Source of the DNA: Mageeibacillus sp. UBA1046
GTDB taxonomy: Bacteria > Bacillota > Clostridia > Saccharofermentanales > DTU023
Length of the DNA stretch: 9,865 nt
Direction: 5' to 3'
Assembly (NCBI GenBank): GCA_002316595.1
Contig: DCDV01000028.1
Span: forward strand, 6,870 to 16,734
Of this stretch, positions 1 to 5,903 are shown one piece after another. Both the position numbers and the translations under genes were made by a program. The notes beneath the pieces were generated by a model. It was not told the origin of the DNA, ran no database searches, and saw nothing but the letters and a program-made list of their open reading frames with translations. Positions within the stretch are counted from its first letter, which is position 1, and every line of letters starts with the position of its first letter.

Positions 1-1
1 C

Positions 2-403
2 ACCTGGATAGTATTAGCTGTCAGCGCAGTTACTACCTTTGCCATGAACGAACTATTGAAAGCAATATTCCAACGCGAACGCCCGTTCGAGTTTTTCCAG
101 ATGGAGCAAGATGGACTCTCCTACCCCAGTGGCCATGCCATGGTCGGAGTCGCGGTATATTTTTTATGCGCTTTAATGCTGGTCAAAGCTTTTCCGAATC
201 TAAAACTACTTGCCGTCGCACTGGCAATCTTCAGCTTCCTGCCTGGCTTGAGCCGGCTTTTTATGGGAGTACATTATCCTGTAGATGTCATCATGGGCTG
301 GCTGCTCGGGCTTAGCTCGGCAATCTTTTGGTACAGGGTATGGCTGCAGCTTAGATCTGCAGAAGAGCAAAGGGCAGCGCCTGAGGCAGGACCTCGAAGC
401 TAA
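2..403 (+). CDS. PAP2-family lipid phosphatase, 5' end outside the window
   Basis: Membrane phosphatase of the PAP2 (type 2 phosphatidic acid phosphatase) superfamily, which removes phosphate from lipid phosphates such as phosphatidate or undecaprenyl pyrophosphate. The reading frame is already open at base 2, so the ATG at 44 is internal and 133 residues are visible. All three signature motifs are present: K-x6-RP (visible residues 20-28), PSGH (42-45) and SR-x5-H-x3-D (84-95), with the catalytic His pair at H45 and H91. Hydrophobic stretches flank motifs 2 and 3, as expected for a multi-pass enzyme. The N-terminal membrane helices lie off the window. The last 53 bp overlap the 3' end of the convergent lipid kinase, an enzyme of opposing chemistry. 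The substrate cannot be told from sequence. Family assignment is very secure. Confidence 0.93.
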   Translation, partial: TWIVLAVSAVTTFAMNELLKAIFQRERPFEFFQMEQDGLSYPSGHAMVGVAVYFLCALMLVKAFPNLKLLAVALAIFSFLPGLSRLFMGVHYPVDVIMGWLLGLSSAIFWYRVWLQLRSAEEQRAAPEAGPRS

Positions 404-1385
404 AGCCGGGAGTGCGAAAAATCAGGCCGTCGTAGTTGCCGAGGATGTCATCGTCTGTAGCTTTTGAAAATTCTCCGGAAATTACATCATGGATATTGAT
501 AAAATGGCTGCCGACATGCTTGCCCTTGAGATAACGAAGAATCAGGGGGATGAAGCGCAAGGCACCCATCCAGGTAGCTTCACAGAGGTTTAAGACACCG
601 TCAAACGGGTCAGCCATAGGGGCAGGGTTAAAGCCGTTTCCGTAAAAGCCCCCATTGCAAAGAGCAGTAGTGACATAATCTTTTTTGCCCGCTAGGTTAT
701 AGCCATCGCTTAAGCACAGCCTGAAATTTGTCGGATAAATTTTCCTGCTGCCCAAATTATTCAAGACACTGAGGTAATAAGCGTTGCCGCCCATTTTCGG
801 ATGACGGCTCATCAACTCATATGCCTTCTCCAAAACCAGAGTGTCTAAGCCAAAAGACACAACGTTAAGTGCCAAGACAGAAAAAGTGCCGTCCTCCGAG
901 TTAGAAGAAGGGTAGTACTTCGTAAGTTTTCCCGGATCACATAGCTGGTTATACAGGCAGACTCCGGGGGGAAAAGTAAGCTTGATCAGGTCTATCAGCT
1001 TAAACTCAGGCCGCGGCATCGCGTTGACAATCTTCTCGACAGGAGGTCTTTTCTCACCAAATATCGTCTTCACAAAATCATTTGCTGTGCCTGCAGGAAT
1101 TGCCCCAAAAGCACAGCCTGTCCCATAGACAGCGTTGGCGGCTTCGTTGAGCGAGCCATCGCCTCCGGCGACATAGACAACGCCATTGCTGCCGTTTGCT
1201 TCGGCAAAGGAGTGTACAGCCTCGCCAAGATGGCCTTCATGCTGAGTCAACAGGATTTCAAAATTTTCAGATAAGCCGGCAGCCGCGAAAGATGCCCTGA
1301 CCTGATCCAGTAAATCAGAGTTAAGCACTCTCCCCTGACCTGCCTTGCCGCTGATAATAATAAGAAACTTCAAATCTCTCCCCAC
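351..1385 (-). CDS. Diacylglycerol-kinase-like lipid kinase (DAGK catalytic family)
   Basis: Cytoplasmic lipid kinase of the DagK/YegS family, expected to phosphorylate diacylglycerol or a related lipid with ATP. In 344 residues, the glycine-rich nucleotide loop is GGDGS (74-78; the family usually has GGDGT) with E81 behind it. GTAND at 99-103 matches the second conserved block. The C-terminal lobe has N-G-G-F-Y-G-N-G followed by AP-x-A, as in the family. There is roughly 20-30 extra residues around the C-x6-C stretch, before the block that normally reads N-x3-(I/F)-G-(F/L)-D. The start is GTG at 1385, with AGAGG 10 nt upstream; a TTG at 1373 behind GGGGAG is an alternative that would remove four residues. 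It lies 95 bp downstream of the thioesterase and has a plausible promoter of its own. Its 3' end overlaps the convergent PAP2 gene by 53 bp. Confidence 0.88.
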   Translation of the reverse strand: MGRDLKFLIIISGKAGQGRVLNSDLLDQVRASFAAAGLSENFEILLTQHEGHLGEAVHSFAEANGSNGVVYVAGGDGSLNEAANAVYGTGCAFGAIPAGTANDFVKTIFGEKRPPVEKIVNAMPRPEFKLIDLIKLTFPPGVCLYNQLCDPGKLTKYYPSSNSEDGTFSVLALNVVSFGLDTLVLEKAYELMSRHPKMGGNAYYLSVLNNLGSRKIYPTNFRLCLSDGYNLAGKKDYVTTALCNGGFYGNGFNPAPMADPFDGVLNLCEATWMGALRFIPLILRYLKGKHVGSHFINIHDVISGEFSKATDDDILGNYDGLIFRTPGFSFEVLPQALPFALLQI

Positions 1386-1432
1386 TTAACCCCAACCTCT
1401 TCTCTCTATACGCCCTGAAACAGAACTACTTA

Positions 1433-1461
1433 ATAATAGCCTGACAAATCAGCTTGGGCAA
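1433..1461 (-). promoter_or_regulatory. Candidate sigma-A-type promoter for the lipid kinase
   Basis: Read on the minus strand, TTGCCC (1461-1456) and TATTAT (1438-1433) are separated by exactly 17 nt, in the gap between the thioesterase stop and the kinase GTG. This suggests the kinase can be transcribed apart from pirin and thioesterase. It is a consensus match only. Confidence 0.5.
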
Positions 1462-1480
1462 GATGAAAGATAAATCGAAT

Positions 1481-2245
1481 CTACTTGATGACGGCAAGCA
1501 TCCGGAAATGGTTGCCTGCTTCGCTGTCCGCGGCGAAATAGACCTTTTCCTCTGCACGGATCAGGCGCAGATCCAGCTCGACATCAGGACGGACTTCCAG
1601 ATTGTATTGCATAAGCAGATCGGAAACCTCGTGTCCGGCATGCTCTTCCAGTGTAAACAGATCGTCGAACCATTTCAGGTAGCTGGTGTTGTTAACGTGG
1701 CCATTCATGTCAAAGTCAGAATAGACCGGTCTGTATTTATAAACCATCTCCTCACCATCAGGAATGATGATCTTGCTCAAGGGGTTGAGATCATCAAAGG
1801 TCTGGATCTTGCGTGCGGGATATGATGACGGACCGCGGCTCGCCGGATTAATCATGCCGCGCTCTTCGAGGTCAATAAGACTCCACAAGCTGGCAGCATA
1901 TATCTTTGTATCTCCTGCCTCATCAGCAAACGAGTACATACGGGGATAGATGCCAAGACGGGCCGGCTCAGGCCAGGAAGAGGTCTTTACAGTGTCAAAA
2001 AGCCTGGGGTAAGAGGCAAATTTAATATGGTAGCGCAGACACACCCAGCAAATGTTTTTGGCGCGCAAAGTCTCAAAGCCATAGCCAAGAACATGACTGT
2101 GTCTGGAGCCAAGCTCCTGCATCCAGGCCAGAATCGACCGCAGTGTCCACTTGTAGTTGATATCGACATCATCGGTAATGATCCGGCGCTCCTCATAATA
2201 GCGGCCGTCCGCAGCTTCCACGTATTCATTATTATTATTGTTCAT
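1481..2245 (-). CDS. Acyl-ACP thioesterase (double hotdog, FatA/FatB-like)
   Basis: Soluble thioesterase that hydrolyses acyl-ACP to free fatty acid and ACP, ending or diverting fatty-acid synthesis. The 254 residues fit the two-hotdog architecture of the bacterial/plant acyl-ACP thioesterase family. The first hotdog (about 15-135) carries the W-x-L-R-S...M-Q-E-L-G-S-R-H-S helix. The second (about 165-250) begins with the diagnostic D-F-D-M-N-G-H-V-N-N segment, with D179, N181 and H183 as the expected active-site residues. ATG at 2245 has AAAGG 7 nt upstream. Five consecutive Asn codons follow the Met and form a short AAT/AAC repeat that is likely of variable length. It starts 12 nt after the pirin stop, so the two are probably co-transcribed. 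Chain-length preference cannot be read from the sequence. Confidence 0.9.
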   Translation of the reverse strand: MNNNNNEYVEAADGRYYEERRIITDDVDINYKWTLRSILAWMQELGSRHSHVLGYGFETLRAKNICWVCLRYHIKFASYPRLFDTVKTSSWPEPARLGIYPRMYSFADEAGDTKIYAASLWSLIDLEERGMINPASRGPSSYPARKIQTFDDLNPLSKIIIPDGEEMVYKYRPVYSDFDMNGHVNNTSYLKWFDDLFTLEEHAGHEVSDLLMQYNLEVRPDVELDLRLIRAEEKVYFAADSEAGNHFRMLAVIK

Positions 2246-2257
2246 TCATCAACCTTT

Positions 2258-3082
2258 TCACTTAATAAAATTGCCCTGACGCAGTTCACTGAAGGCCTTC
2301 TGCAGTTCCTCTTCGGTATTCATGACAATCGGGCCGCCCCAGGCGATGTCTTCGTTGAGGCGGGGCGCGCTGAGAAAGAGCAGTTCAATGCTCTCGTCTG
2401 CGGCTGCGACTGTAAGAGTTTTGCCCTCAGAGGTAGCAACAGCAGTCTTCTCTTCTACCGGCTCGCCGGCAATCAGTGCGTCTCCGCGTAAGGTAAAGAG
2501 GATAACGCTGTATGAATTTGGAACATCGAGCGTCAGACTGGCGTTCGCATCCAGCTGAATCGAATAGAAATTAGCAGGTACATACTTACCCTGAAACCCT
2601 TCATGCTCGCGAAAGCTGCCGGAGATCAGACGCAGTTTGCCGCCTTCGACCGGTATATCAATAATCTCGTCTTTGCCTAAGGCGTTATAGGCGGGAGCCG
2701 TCATCTTGTCCTTTTGCGGCAGATTGAGCCACACTTGCACACCCAGCATATGGCGGACAGGCCTGGGCATTTCCTCGTGCATGATACCGGAGCCTGCAGT
2801 CATCCATTGCACCTCACCATCGCGGATAACACCCTTGTTGCCGATGCTGTCCTGGTGAGCAATCTCTCCTGTGCTCAGATACGTGATCGTCTCTAAGCCG
2901 CGGTGCGGGTGCAAAGGAAAACCGGGTGAGTAATCCAGAGGGTTTTTGCTGTCAAAGGAGTCGAGCATTAAGAAAGGATCATAGTCCTTTGAGGTTCGGC
3001 GGCCCAATACTCGCACCAGCTTGACGCCGGCGCCGTCATGTGTTGTGTAGCCGGTAACCTTATTGGTAATTTTTCTTTCCAT
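2258..3082 (-). CDS. Pirin-family bicupin protein
   Basis: Cytoplasmic metal-binding bicupin of the pirin (YhhW-like) family. Some members have quercetin 2,3-dioxygenase activity and others act as redox or iron-sensing partners of regulators. The 274-residue length is normal. The N-terminal cupin has the HPHRG-x-E-T motif with H58, H60 and E64, and the G-S-G-I-M-H-E-E motif with H102 and E104. H58, H60, H102 and E104 match the usual metal ligands. The C-terminal cupin (about 160-270) lacks obvious ligands, as in most pirins. Its ATG has GGAG 9 nt upstream. It is the first gene of a probable pirin-thioesterase unit, with a perfect TATAAT 45 bp upstream. The specific role is unknown. Confidence 0.93.
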   Translation of the reverse strand: MERKITNKVTGYTTHDGAGVKLVRVLGRRTSKDYDPFLMLDSFDSKNPLDYSPGFPLHPHRGLETITYLSTGEIAHQDSIGNKGVIRDGEVQWMTAGSGIMHEEMPRPVRHMLGVQVWLNLPQKDKMTAPAYNALGKDEIIDIPVEGGKLRLISGSFREHEGFQGKYVPANFYSIQLDANASLTLDVPNSYSVILFTLRGDALIAGEPVEEKTAVATSEGKTLTVAAADESIELLFLSAPRLNEDIAWGGPIVMNTEEELQKAFSELRQGNFIK

Positions 3083-3126
3083 AGTTTCAGTCTCCGTTTC
3101 TGATCGGGATCAATCGATAACTGCTA

Positions 3127-3157
3127 ATTATATTGCGGATATTACTTAGTATCTTAA
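3127..3157 (-). promoter_or_regulatory. Candidate promoter of the pirin-thioesterase unit
   Basis: On the minus strand a perfect TATAAT (3132-3127) lies about 45 bp before the pirin ATG. The best -35 is the weak TTAAGA (3157-3152) at a long 19-nt spacing. That -35 lies inside one arm of the inverted repeat 3151-3180, so a bound protein or an activator could control it. Confidence 0.45.
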
Positions 3158-3180
3158 CAGCTCAGGACTTTGATTAAGAT
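3151..3180. repeat. Inverted repeat ATCTTAA-N16-TTAAGAT
   Basis: Perfect 7-bp arms at 3151-3157 and 3174-3180, with T5 on the plus-strand right side. It covers the putative -35 of pirin, in the divergent spacer shared with the HAAS-like gene. It could be an operator or a weak hairpin; the AT-rich arms make a strong terminator unlikely. Confidence 0.4.
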
Positions 3181-3202
3181 TTTTGTAATATATGTTAATT
3201 AT

Positions 3203-3232
3203 AAGTTAACTGGCTCGAAAATAAAGTTAACT
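3203..3232. promoter_or_regulatory. Two AAGTTAACT boxes 21 bp apart
   Basis: AAGTTAACT occurs at 3203-3211 and 3224-3232. Each contains the palindrome GTTAAC, and the centres are 21 bp apart (two helical turns). A degenerate third copy, ATGTTAATT, is at 3192-3200. The spacing and the position about 55-80 bp upstream of the HAAS-like ATG suggest binding sites for a regulator on one DNA face. No regulator is identified. Confidence 0.4.
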
Positions 3233-3285
3233 ATGCTATTCTGCGAATATAGAAGATAGGTCAATAAGTCAATGTGGAGGTCAAA

Positions 3286-4212
3286 ATGGAGAATCTGAAC
3301 AAGTACATAAATAACGTTTTTGCCGGGTTGCCTGACAGCCCCAACAAAGAGGCTTTAAGAGATAAGGTACAGCGCGAAAGCCAGGAAAAATTCGATAATC
3401 TGATCTCTCAGGGTAATAATGAGCGAGAAGCTTTGGGAATTATAGTGCAGGAAATGGATGTTGAAGAGATTTACGGTTCCTTGTCTGTAGACTATGGTCA
3501 GCAAGAAGGCTTTAACCAGCAGCCTTTTCAGCAAGGGGCTCCGCAGTGGCAGCAACAGGGATACGGGGAATGGCAGCAGTCGCCTCAGCTAAACCAACAG
3601 ACTCAGTGGCAGGAATATCAGCAATGGCCGCAGTCGCAGTCGGAACAACAAGGTGAGCAACAACCTTTCCAGCAGGGATTCCACCCGTATCAAACAGTGC
3701 AGACACCAAGAACCGCGGCTCAGCAAGCAGAGATAGATGAGATGGTATCCGGCTTCAGGCACTTTCAGCCACGCTTCGCAATCGGCATTGCTTTTGGTGT
3801 AGCGCTATGCATCTTAGCCATAGTTTTTGTCGGTCTGGTCTCAGTGGCCTGGGGTAATCAGGCGCTTACTGCGGCAGCCTTCTTTGTACCCATCGCCATC
3901 GGTGTATTCCTTTTTATTATTTTTGGTATGCGATACTCCAATTATATGAGCTACTTTAGAGCAAAGGGCATGTACGAGTTCCTGAGCGTTGAAGAACAAG
4001 AGAAAATGCTCAAGCTGGAACATCGGTACAGATTCACGCCCTCCGATAAAGCTTATAAAAAGGAACGCCGTCGTGAAGTTCTCAGCTCAGTACTTTGGCT
4101 TCTGACTATTATTGCCTATTTATTGCTGGGTTTCCTGGCCAATCTGTGGCATCCCGGCTGGATTATCTTCCTGGTCGCCGCAGCCATACAGACGGTTATT
4201 TCCCTGGCGTAA
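3286..4212 (+). CDS. HAAS-like membrane protein with Gln-rich linker
   Basis: This protein of 308 residues has three parts. Residues 1-67 form an Ala/Glu/Lys-rich helical domain with the pattern of the HAAS / permease-prefix (DUF1700-like) domain: a start like M-x-N-L-x-K-Y-I, a central L-R-D-x-V, then Q-G-N-N-E-R-E-A-L. Residues 72-139 are a low-complexity linker with 29 Gln in 68 residues, many Trp/Tyr/Phe, and the heptad QQPFQQG twice (78-84, 125-131). The remainder has four predicted membrane helices (about 164-189, 194-215, 265-284, 288-306). HAAS domains are usually linked to PadR-regulated membrane signalling, but no PadR gene is here. An in-frame GTG at 3274 would extend the protein by four codons, but GGAGG (3276-3280) lies 5 nt before the ATG at 3286 and fixes the start there. 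The function is unknown. Confidence 0.75.
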   Translation: MENLNKYINNVFAGLPDSPNKEALRDKVQRESQEKFDNLISQGNNEREALGIIVQEMDVEEIYGSLSVDYGQQEGFNQQPFQQGAPQWQQQGYGEWQQSPQLNQQTQWQEYQQWPQSQSEQQGEQQPFQQGFHPYQTVQTPRTAAQQAEIDEMVSGFRHFQPRFAIGIAFGVALCILAIVFVGLVSVAWGNQALTAAAFFVPIAIGVFLFIIFGMRYSNYMSYFRAKGMYEFLSVEEQEKMLKLEHRYRFTPSDKAYKKERRREVLSSVLWLLTIIAYLLLGFLANLWHPGWIIFLVAAAIQTVISLA

Positions 4213-4283
4213 ATTAAGCAGAATATTTTTATCCGATAAGATCTTATTTAAGTCAGGAAAACAACTCAATTCCCCTGGCACAG

Positions 4284-4432
4284 ATTCAGCAAAATATTGT
4301 AACTCCTATTACTCTCCTCGCAGACCGGCAATTATGTGATCCAAACATTTGTCAAGGTGCGAGGAGAATTATTTTGTCCATTTTTGTCGAAATTTCAATA
4401 AATATTACCTTATTTTGAATTCAGCAAAATAT
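4284..4432 (+). repeat. 14-bp direct repeat ATTCAGCAAAATAT, two copies
   Basis: Identical copies lie at 4284-4297 and 4419-4432, 135 bp apart. The second copy is part of the inverted repeat TATTTTG-N7-CAAAATA (4411-4431); the first lacks the left arm. They could be duplicated binding sites or remnants of a duplicated segment. Confidence 0.5.
4313..4367 (+). terminator. Possible terminator of the HAAS-like gene (10-bp stem, large loop)
   Basis: TCTCCTCGCA (4313-4322) pairs perfectly with TGCGAGGAGA (4358-4367). The 35-nt loop includes a short ATGT/ACAT stem, and ATTATTTTG follows on the plus strand. It begins 100 bp after the stop codon of the HAAS-like gene. The stem is strong but the loop is long, so a regulatory RNA structure is an alternative. 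Confidence 0.4.
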
Positions 4433-4746
4433 GTATTCTATTAGTATATGCACTATTATCATTAATCTTTGCGATATTAAATCATAATTATGCATATGGC
4501 TACTATATATATTTGCATCTTTCCTGTTAGTAAATATTTCCGGATTATCTTGACATCACAATAAATTGTCAATCGAAATACTTGAAATTTATTTCCAGCA
4601 TATTTCAGCGATTTCGCTTGCAGGTTACAACTACAGTTATTGCCTGCTCTTATAATCAGCGTATAAACAAAAGGTAGCCGGGAAGCGCAACTTCCACCAC
4701 TTCATATTCAATTTTGGTTAAGCAGCCTGATAAATTATAGATACAA

Positions 4747-4829
4747 GAGGCTGTCTGATTGATACGTTATCGGAGACGGAAAGGCCGATCTCCACCCCAA
4801 CGGTAACTATCGCATAATCAGACAGCCTC
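4747..4829. repeat. 83-bp near-complete inverted repeat, structured RNA or MITE-like
   Basis: The ends GAGGCTGTCTGATT (4747-4760) and AATCAGACAGCCTC (4816-4829) are perfect 14-bp inverted repeats. The inside also pairs: GATA-C-GTTA (4761-4769) with TAAC-TATC (4804-4811), one bulged base; then GGAGACGG (4772-4779) with CCGATCTCC (4785-4793), one bulged A, closing a 5-nt AAAGG loop. About 30 base pairs in total form a single long hairpin. The terminal sequence resembles the GAGGCTGTCT ends I recall for several Bacillota insertion sequences, which would make this a miniature element, but I see no clear target duplication. T5 lies 14 nt after the stem on the plus strand. It sits 149 bp downstream of the stop codon of the 4Fe-4S gene. 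Confidence 0.7.
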
Positions 4830-4977
4830 GCTTTGTTCAAGATTTTTACCGCTTTCTTACTTTTGTAAAAGTATTGAATAGCTCTCTCGCTATTAAAAAA
4901 GCTTAAAACGCTTGCTCGCAATGCAGCTTTCGCAACAACTTTTAGGATTTTACTGATTTGACTTTAGGCCCTTCAGA

Positions 4978-5607
4978 CTAGAAAACTTTACCGTAAGGTA
5001 TCGTCTCAGCATGACATATAAACTGACAATTCTTACACTGCAGACAGGCCTGTGTGTTGACATAGGCCTTTTTGTCTTCCCTCACCGCTATCGCTTCAGC
5101 AGGACAGACCTTTTCGCAGTCTTTGCAGCCATCGCAAGGTTCGGGTACCACAAAGCGGGAAAAACGCGGTGAACGGGCAAATAAACGCTGCAGGACGCCA
5201 AACGGGCAGATCTTATTGTGGAAGACTTCAGGCTTGTAGAAAAGGGTGACCATTACAGCCAGAGCCAGCCAGATAAGGAGGACCGGGAATGTCTTATGTA
5301 TGACAAGCCTGGTTAATGCATAAATTGCTGCAGATATAATTAATGCAATCCAGGCGACTCTGCCCGACTGCAGCCATTTTGGCGACTTCCTGCCGCCGAT
5401 GCCGAGCTTTTGAGATATCTTTGCAATCGGCATCATGACAGTATTGATCGGGCAGGCATAGCCGCAGTAAAGCCGTCCAAAGACGATTGCCACGAGAAGG
5501 CTGACGGCAAATATTACAAGCCAGAGCAGTACTCTGCCATTAACAACTAAGAAAATAAATAAGGCCAGAAAAGCTAATCGAATTAGCAAAACAGGAAGTC
5601 TCTTCAT
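4978..5607 (-). CDS. Membrane-bound 4Fe-4S protein, NapH/polyferredoxin-like
   Basis: Integral membrane electron-transfer protein of the NapH / NosR-C-terminal / polyferredoxin type (COG0348-like). In 209 residues there are about four membrane helices (near 5-23, 26-44, 84-103, 108-123). The C-Y-G-Y-A-C-P type motif has C48 and C52, with a matching I-C-P-F-G at C134. Two C-terminal ferredoxin motifs, CX2CX2CX3C at 158-168 and 188-198, look able to bind two [4Fe-4S] clusters; the last Cys is followed by His rather than Pro. Bases 5610-5608 are an in-frame TTG just before ATG 5607, and GGAAAGGG upstream fits either (7 or 10 nt), so the start is uncertain by one codon. It diverges from a Crp/Fnr regulator whose likely operator overlaps its promoter. 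Its electron donor and acceptor are unknown; no reductase is encoded nearby. Confidence 0.88.
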   Translation of the reverse strand: MKRLPVLLIRLAFLALFIFLVVNGRVLLWLVIFAVSLLVAIVFGRLYCGYACPINTVMMPIAKISQKLGIGGRKSPKWLQSGRVAWIALIISAAIYALTRLVIHKTFPVLLIWLALAVMVTLFYKPEVFHNKICPFGVLQRLFARSPRFSRFVVPEPCDGCKDCEKVCPAEAIAVREDKKAYVNTQACLQCKNCQFICHAETIPYGKVF

Positions 5608-5667
5608 CAAATTAATGCCCTTTCCAAAACAAATTCTCTTTTCAATTTATTAATAAACTATCATCAA

Positions 5668-5682
5668 ATATGATAATCATAT
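5668..5682. promoter_or_regulatory. 15-bp palindrome on the -10 of the 4Fe-4S gene, Fur-box-like core
   Basis: ATATGAT-A-ATCATAT is a perfect odd palindrome. Its 11-bp centre ATGATAATCAT equals the centre of the classic 19-bp Fur consensus, but the outer positions of that consensus do not match. TATCAT at 5659-5664 adds an overlapping dyad with ATGATA. It covers the predicted minus-strand -10. Iron control of an Fe-S protein would make sense, but this is inference. Confidence 0.45.
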
Positions 5683-5705
5683 CTGTGCTAAAATTTAGTT
5701 ACCAA
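5676..5705 (-). promoter_or_regulatory. Candidate promoter of the 4Fe-4S gene
   Basis: On the minus strand, TTGGTA (5705-5700) and TATGAT (5681-5676) are spaced by 18 nt, about 70 bp upstream of the 4Fe-4S start. Each hexamer lies within a separate palindrome (5697-5712 and 5668-5682), a layout that suggests two inputs, at least one of them repressive. Confidence 0.5.
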
Positions 5706-5712
5706 GGTAACT
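5697..5712. promoter_or_regulatory. 16-bp palindrome, likely operator of the Crp/Fnr regulator
   Basis: AGTTACC-AA-GGTAACT is a perfect 7-2-7 dyad in the middle of the divergent spacer. Its size and half-site layout match Crp/Fnr-family operators, although it is neither the TGTGA-N6-TCACA of CRP nor the TTGAT-N4-ATCAA of FNR. It spans the minus -35 (TTGGTA). On the plus strand, GTTACC-N17-AATAAT (5698-5726) could be a weak regulator promoter, so one site may control both genes. Confidence 0.6.
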
Positions 5713-5732
5713 TTCAGGACAATAATTCTCAG

Positions 5733-5775
5733 GTGTTCGGCTGCAGAGAGGCTGAGGCCGTGTTCGGCTGCTGAG
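5733..5775 (+). repeat. Direct repeat in the regulator leader, period 27 bp
   Basis: GTGTTCGGCTGC(A/T)GAG occurs at 5733-5748 and 5760-5775 with one mismatch. GCTGCAG (5740-5746) also pairs with CTGCAGC (5780-5786). The leader of the Crp/Fnr-like gene is thus GC-richer and more structured than its surroundings. Confidence 0.55.
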
Positions 5776-5836
5776 GATACTGCAGCAATGTCCGGGCAGA
5801 AGTTATTCCAACAGCATTTTGTCGCTGAAAGGCTCC

Positions 5837-5880
5837 GACAGTATCAGACAGTAGTTACTACTGCAGCGCTTAGACAGTAG
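5837..5880 (+). repeat. Three GACAGTA copies with an internal dyad
   Basis: GACAGTA is found at 5837-5843, 5847-5853 and 5873-5879. The middle copy is part of the odd palindrome CAGTAGT-T-ACTACTG (5849-5863). The last copy ends 24 bp before the regulator ATG. The positions would suit autorepression or a translational control hairpin. Confidence 0.5.
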
Positions 5881-5903
5881 ATTTTAATGAAAGTGGTAAG
5901 AAG

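Larger units (their letters stand above)
4213..4977. other. 765-bp AT-rich spacer without a credible gene
   Basis: It lies between the convergent HAAS-like and 4Fe-4S genes. No frame in it shows recognisable protein with a ribosome binding site. It holds a 12-bp palindrome (ATAAGATCTTAT, 4236-4247), a 10-bp inverted repeat (4313-4367), a 14-bp direct repeat, two small dyads (4411-4431, 4549-4577), a hairpin GGAAG-N5-CTTCC (4681-4695) and the large structured element 4747-4829. A perfect TATAAT stands at 4651-4656 without a good -35; a plus-strand transcript from there would include the structured element. Further short dyads are TACTTTT-GT-AAAAGTA (4858-4873) and AATAGC-N6-GCTATT (4877-4894). 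Transfer of a mobile fragment or a small-RNA gene are both possible readings. Confidence 0.6.

Noticed and set aside
1454..1825. Plus-strand 123-codon ORF
   Set aside because: It is antisense to the C-terminal thioesterase domain containing the active-site segment; no family signature of its own.
2027..2491. Plus-strand 154-codon ORF
   Set aside because: It is antisense to thioesterase and pirin, both of which have full family motifs.
4549..4577. TTGACA...TGTCAA as a promoter in the spacer
   Set aside because: No acceptable -10 lies at 16-18 nt from TTGACA (4550-4555); it is better read as a weak dyad.
4681..4695. GGAAG-N5-CTTCC hairpin as part of a tRNA or riboswitch
   Set aside because: No cloverleaf, no T-loop or other conserved core can be assembled around it.
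4718..4921. Minus-strand 67-codon ORF in the large spacer
   Set aside because: It starts with TTG without a ribosome binding site, has no recognisable motif, and is open largely because it spans the 83-bp inverted repeat.
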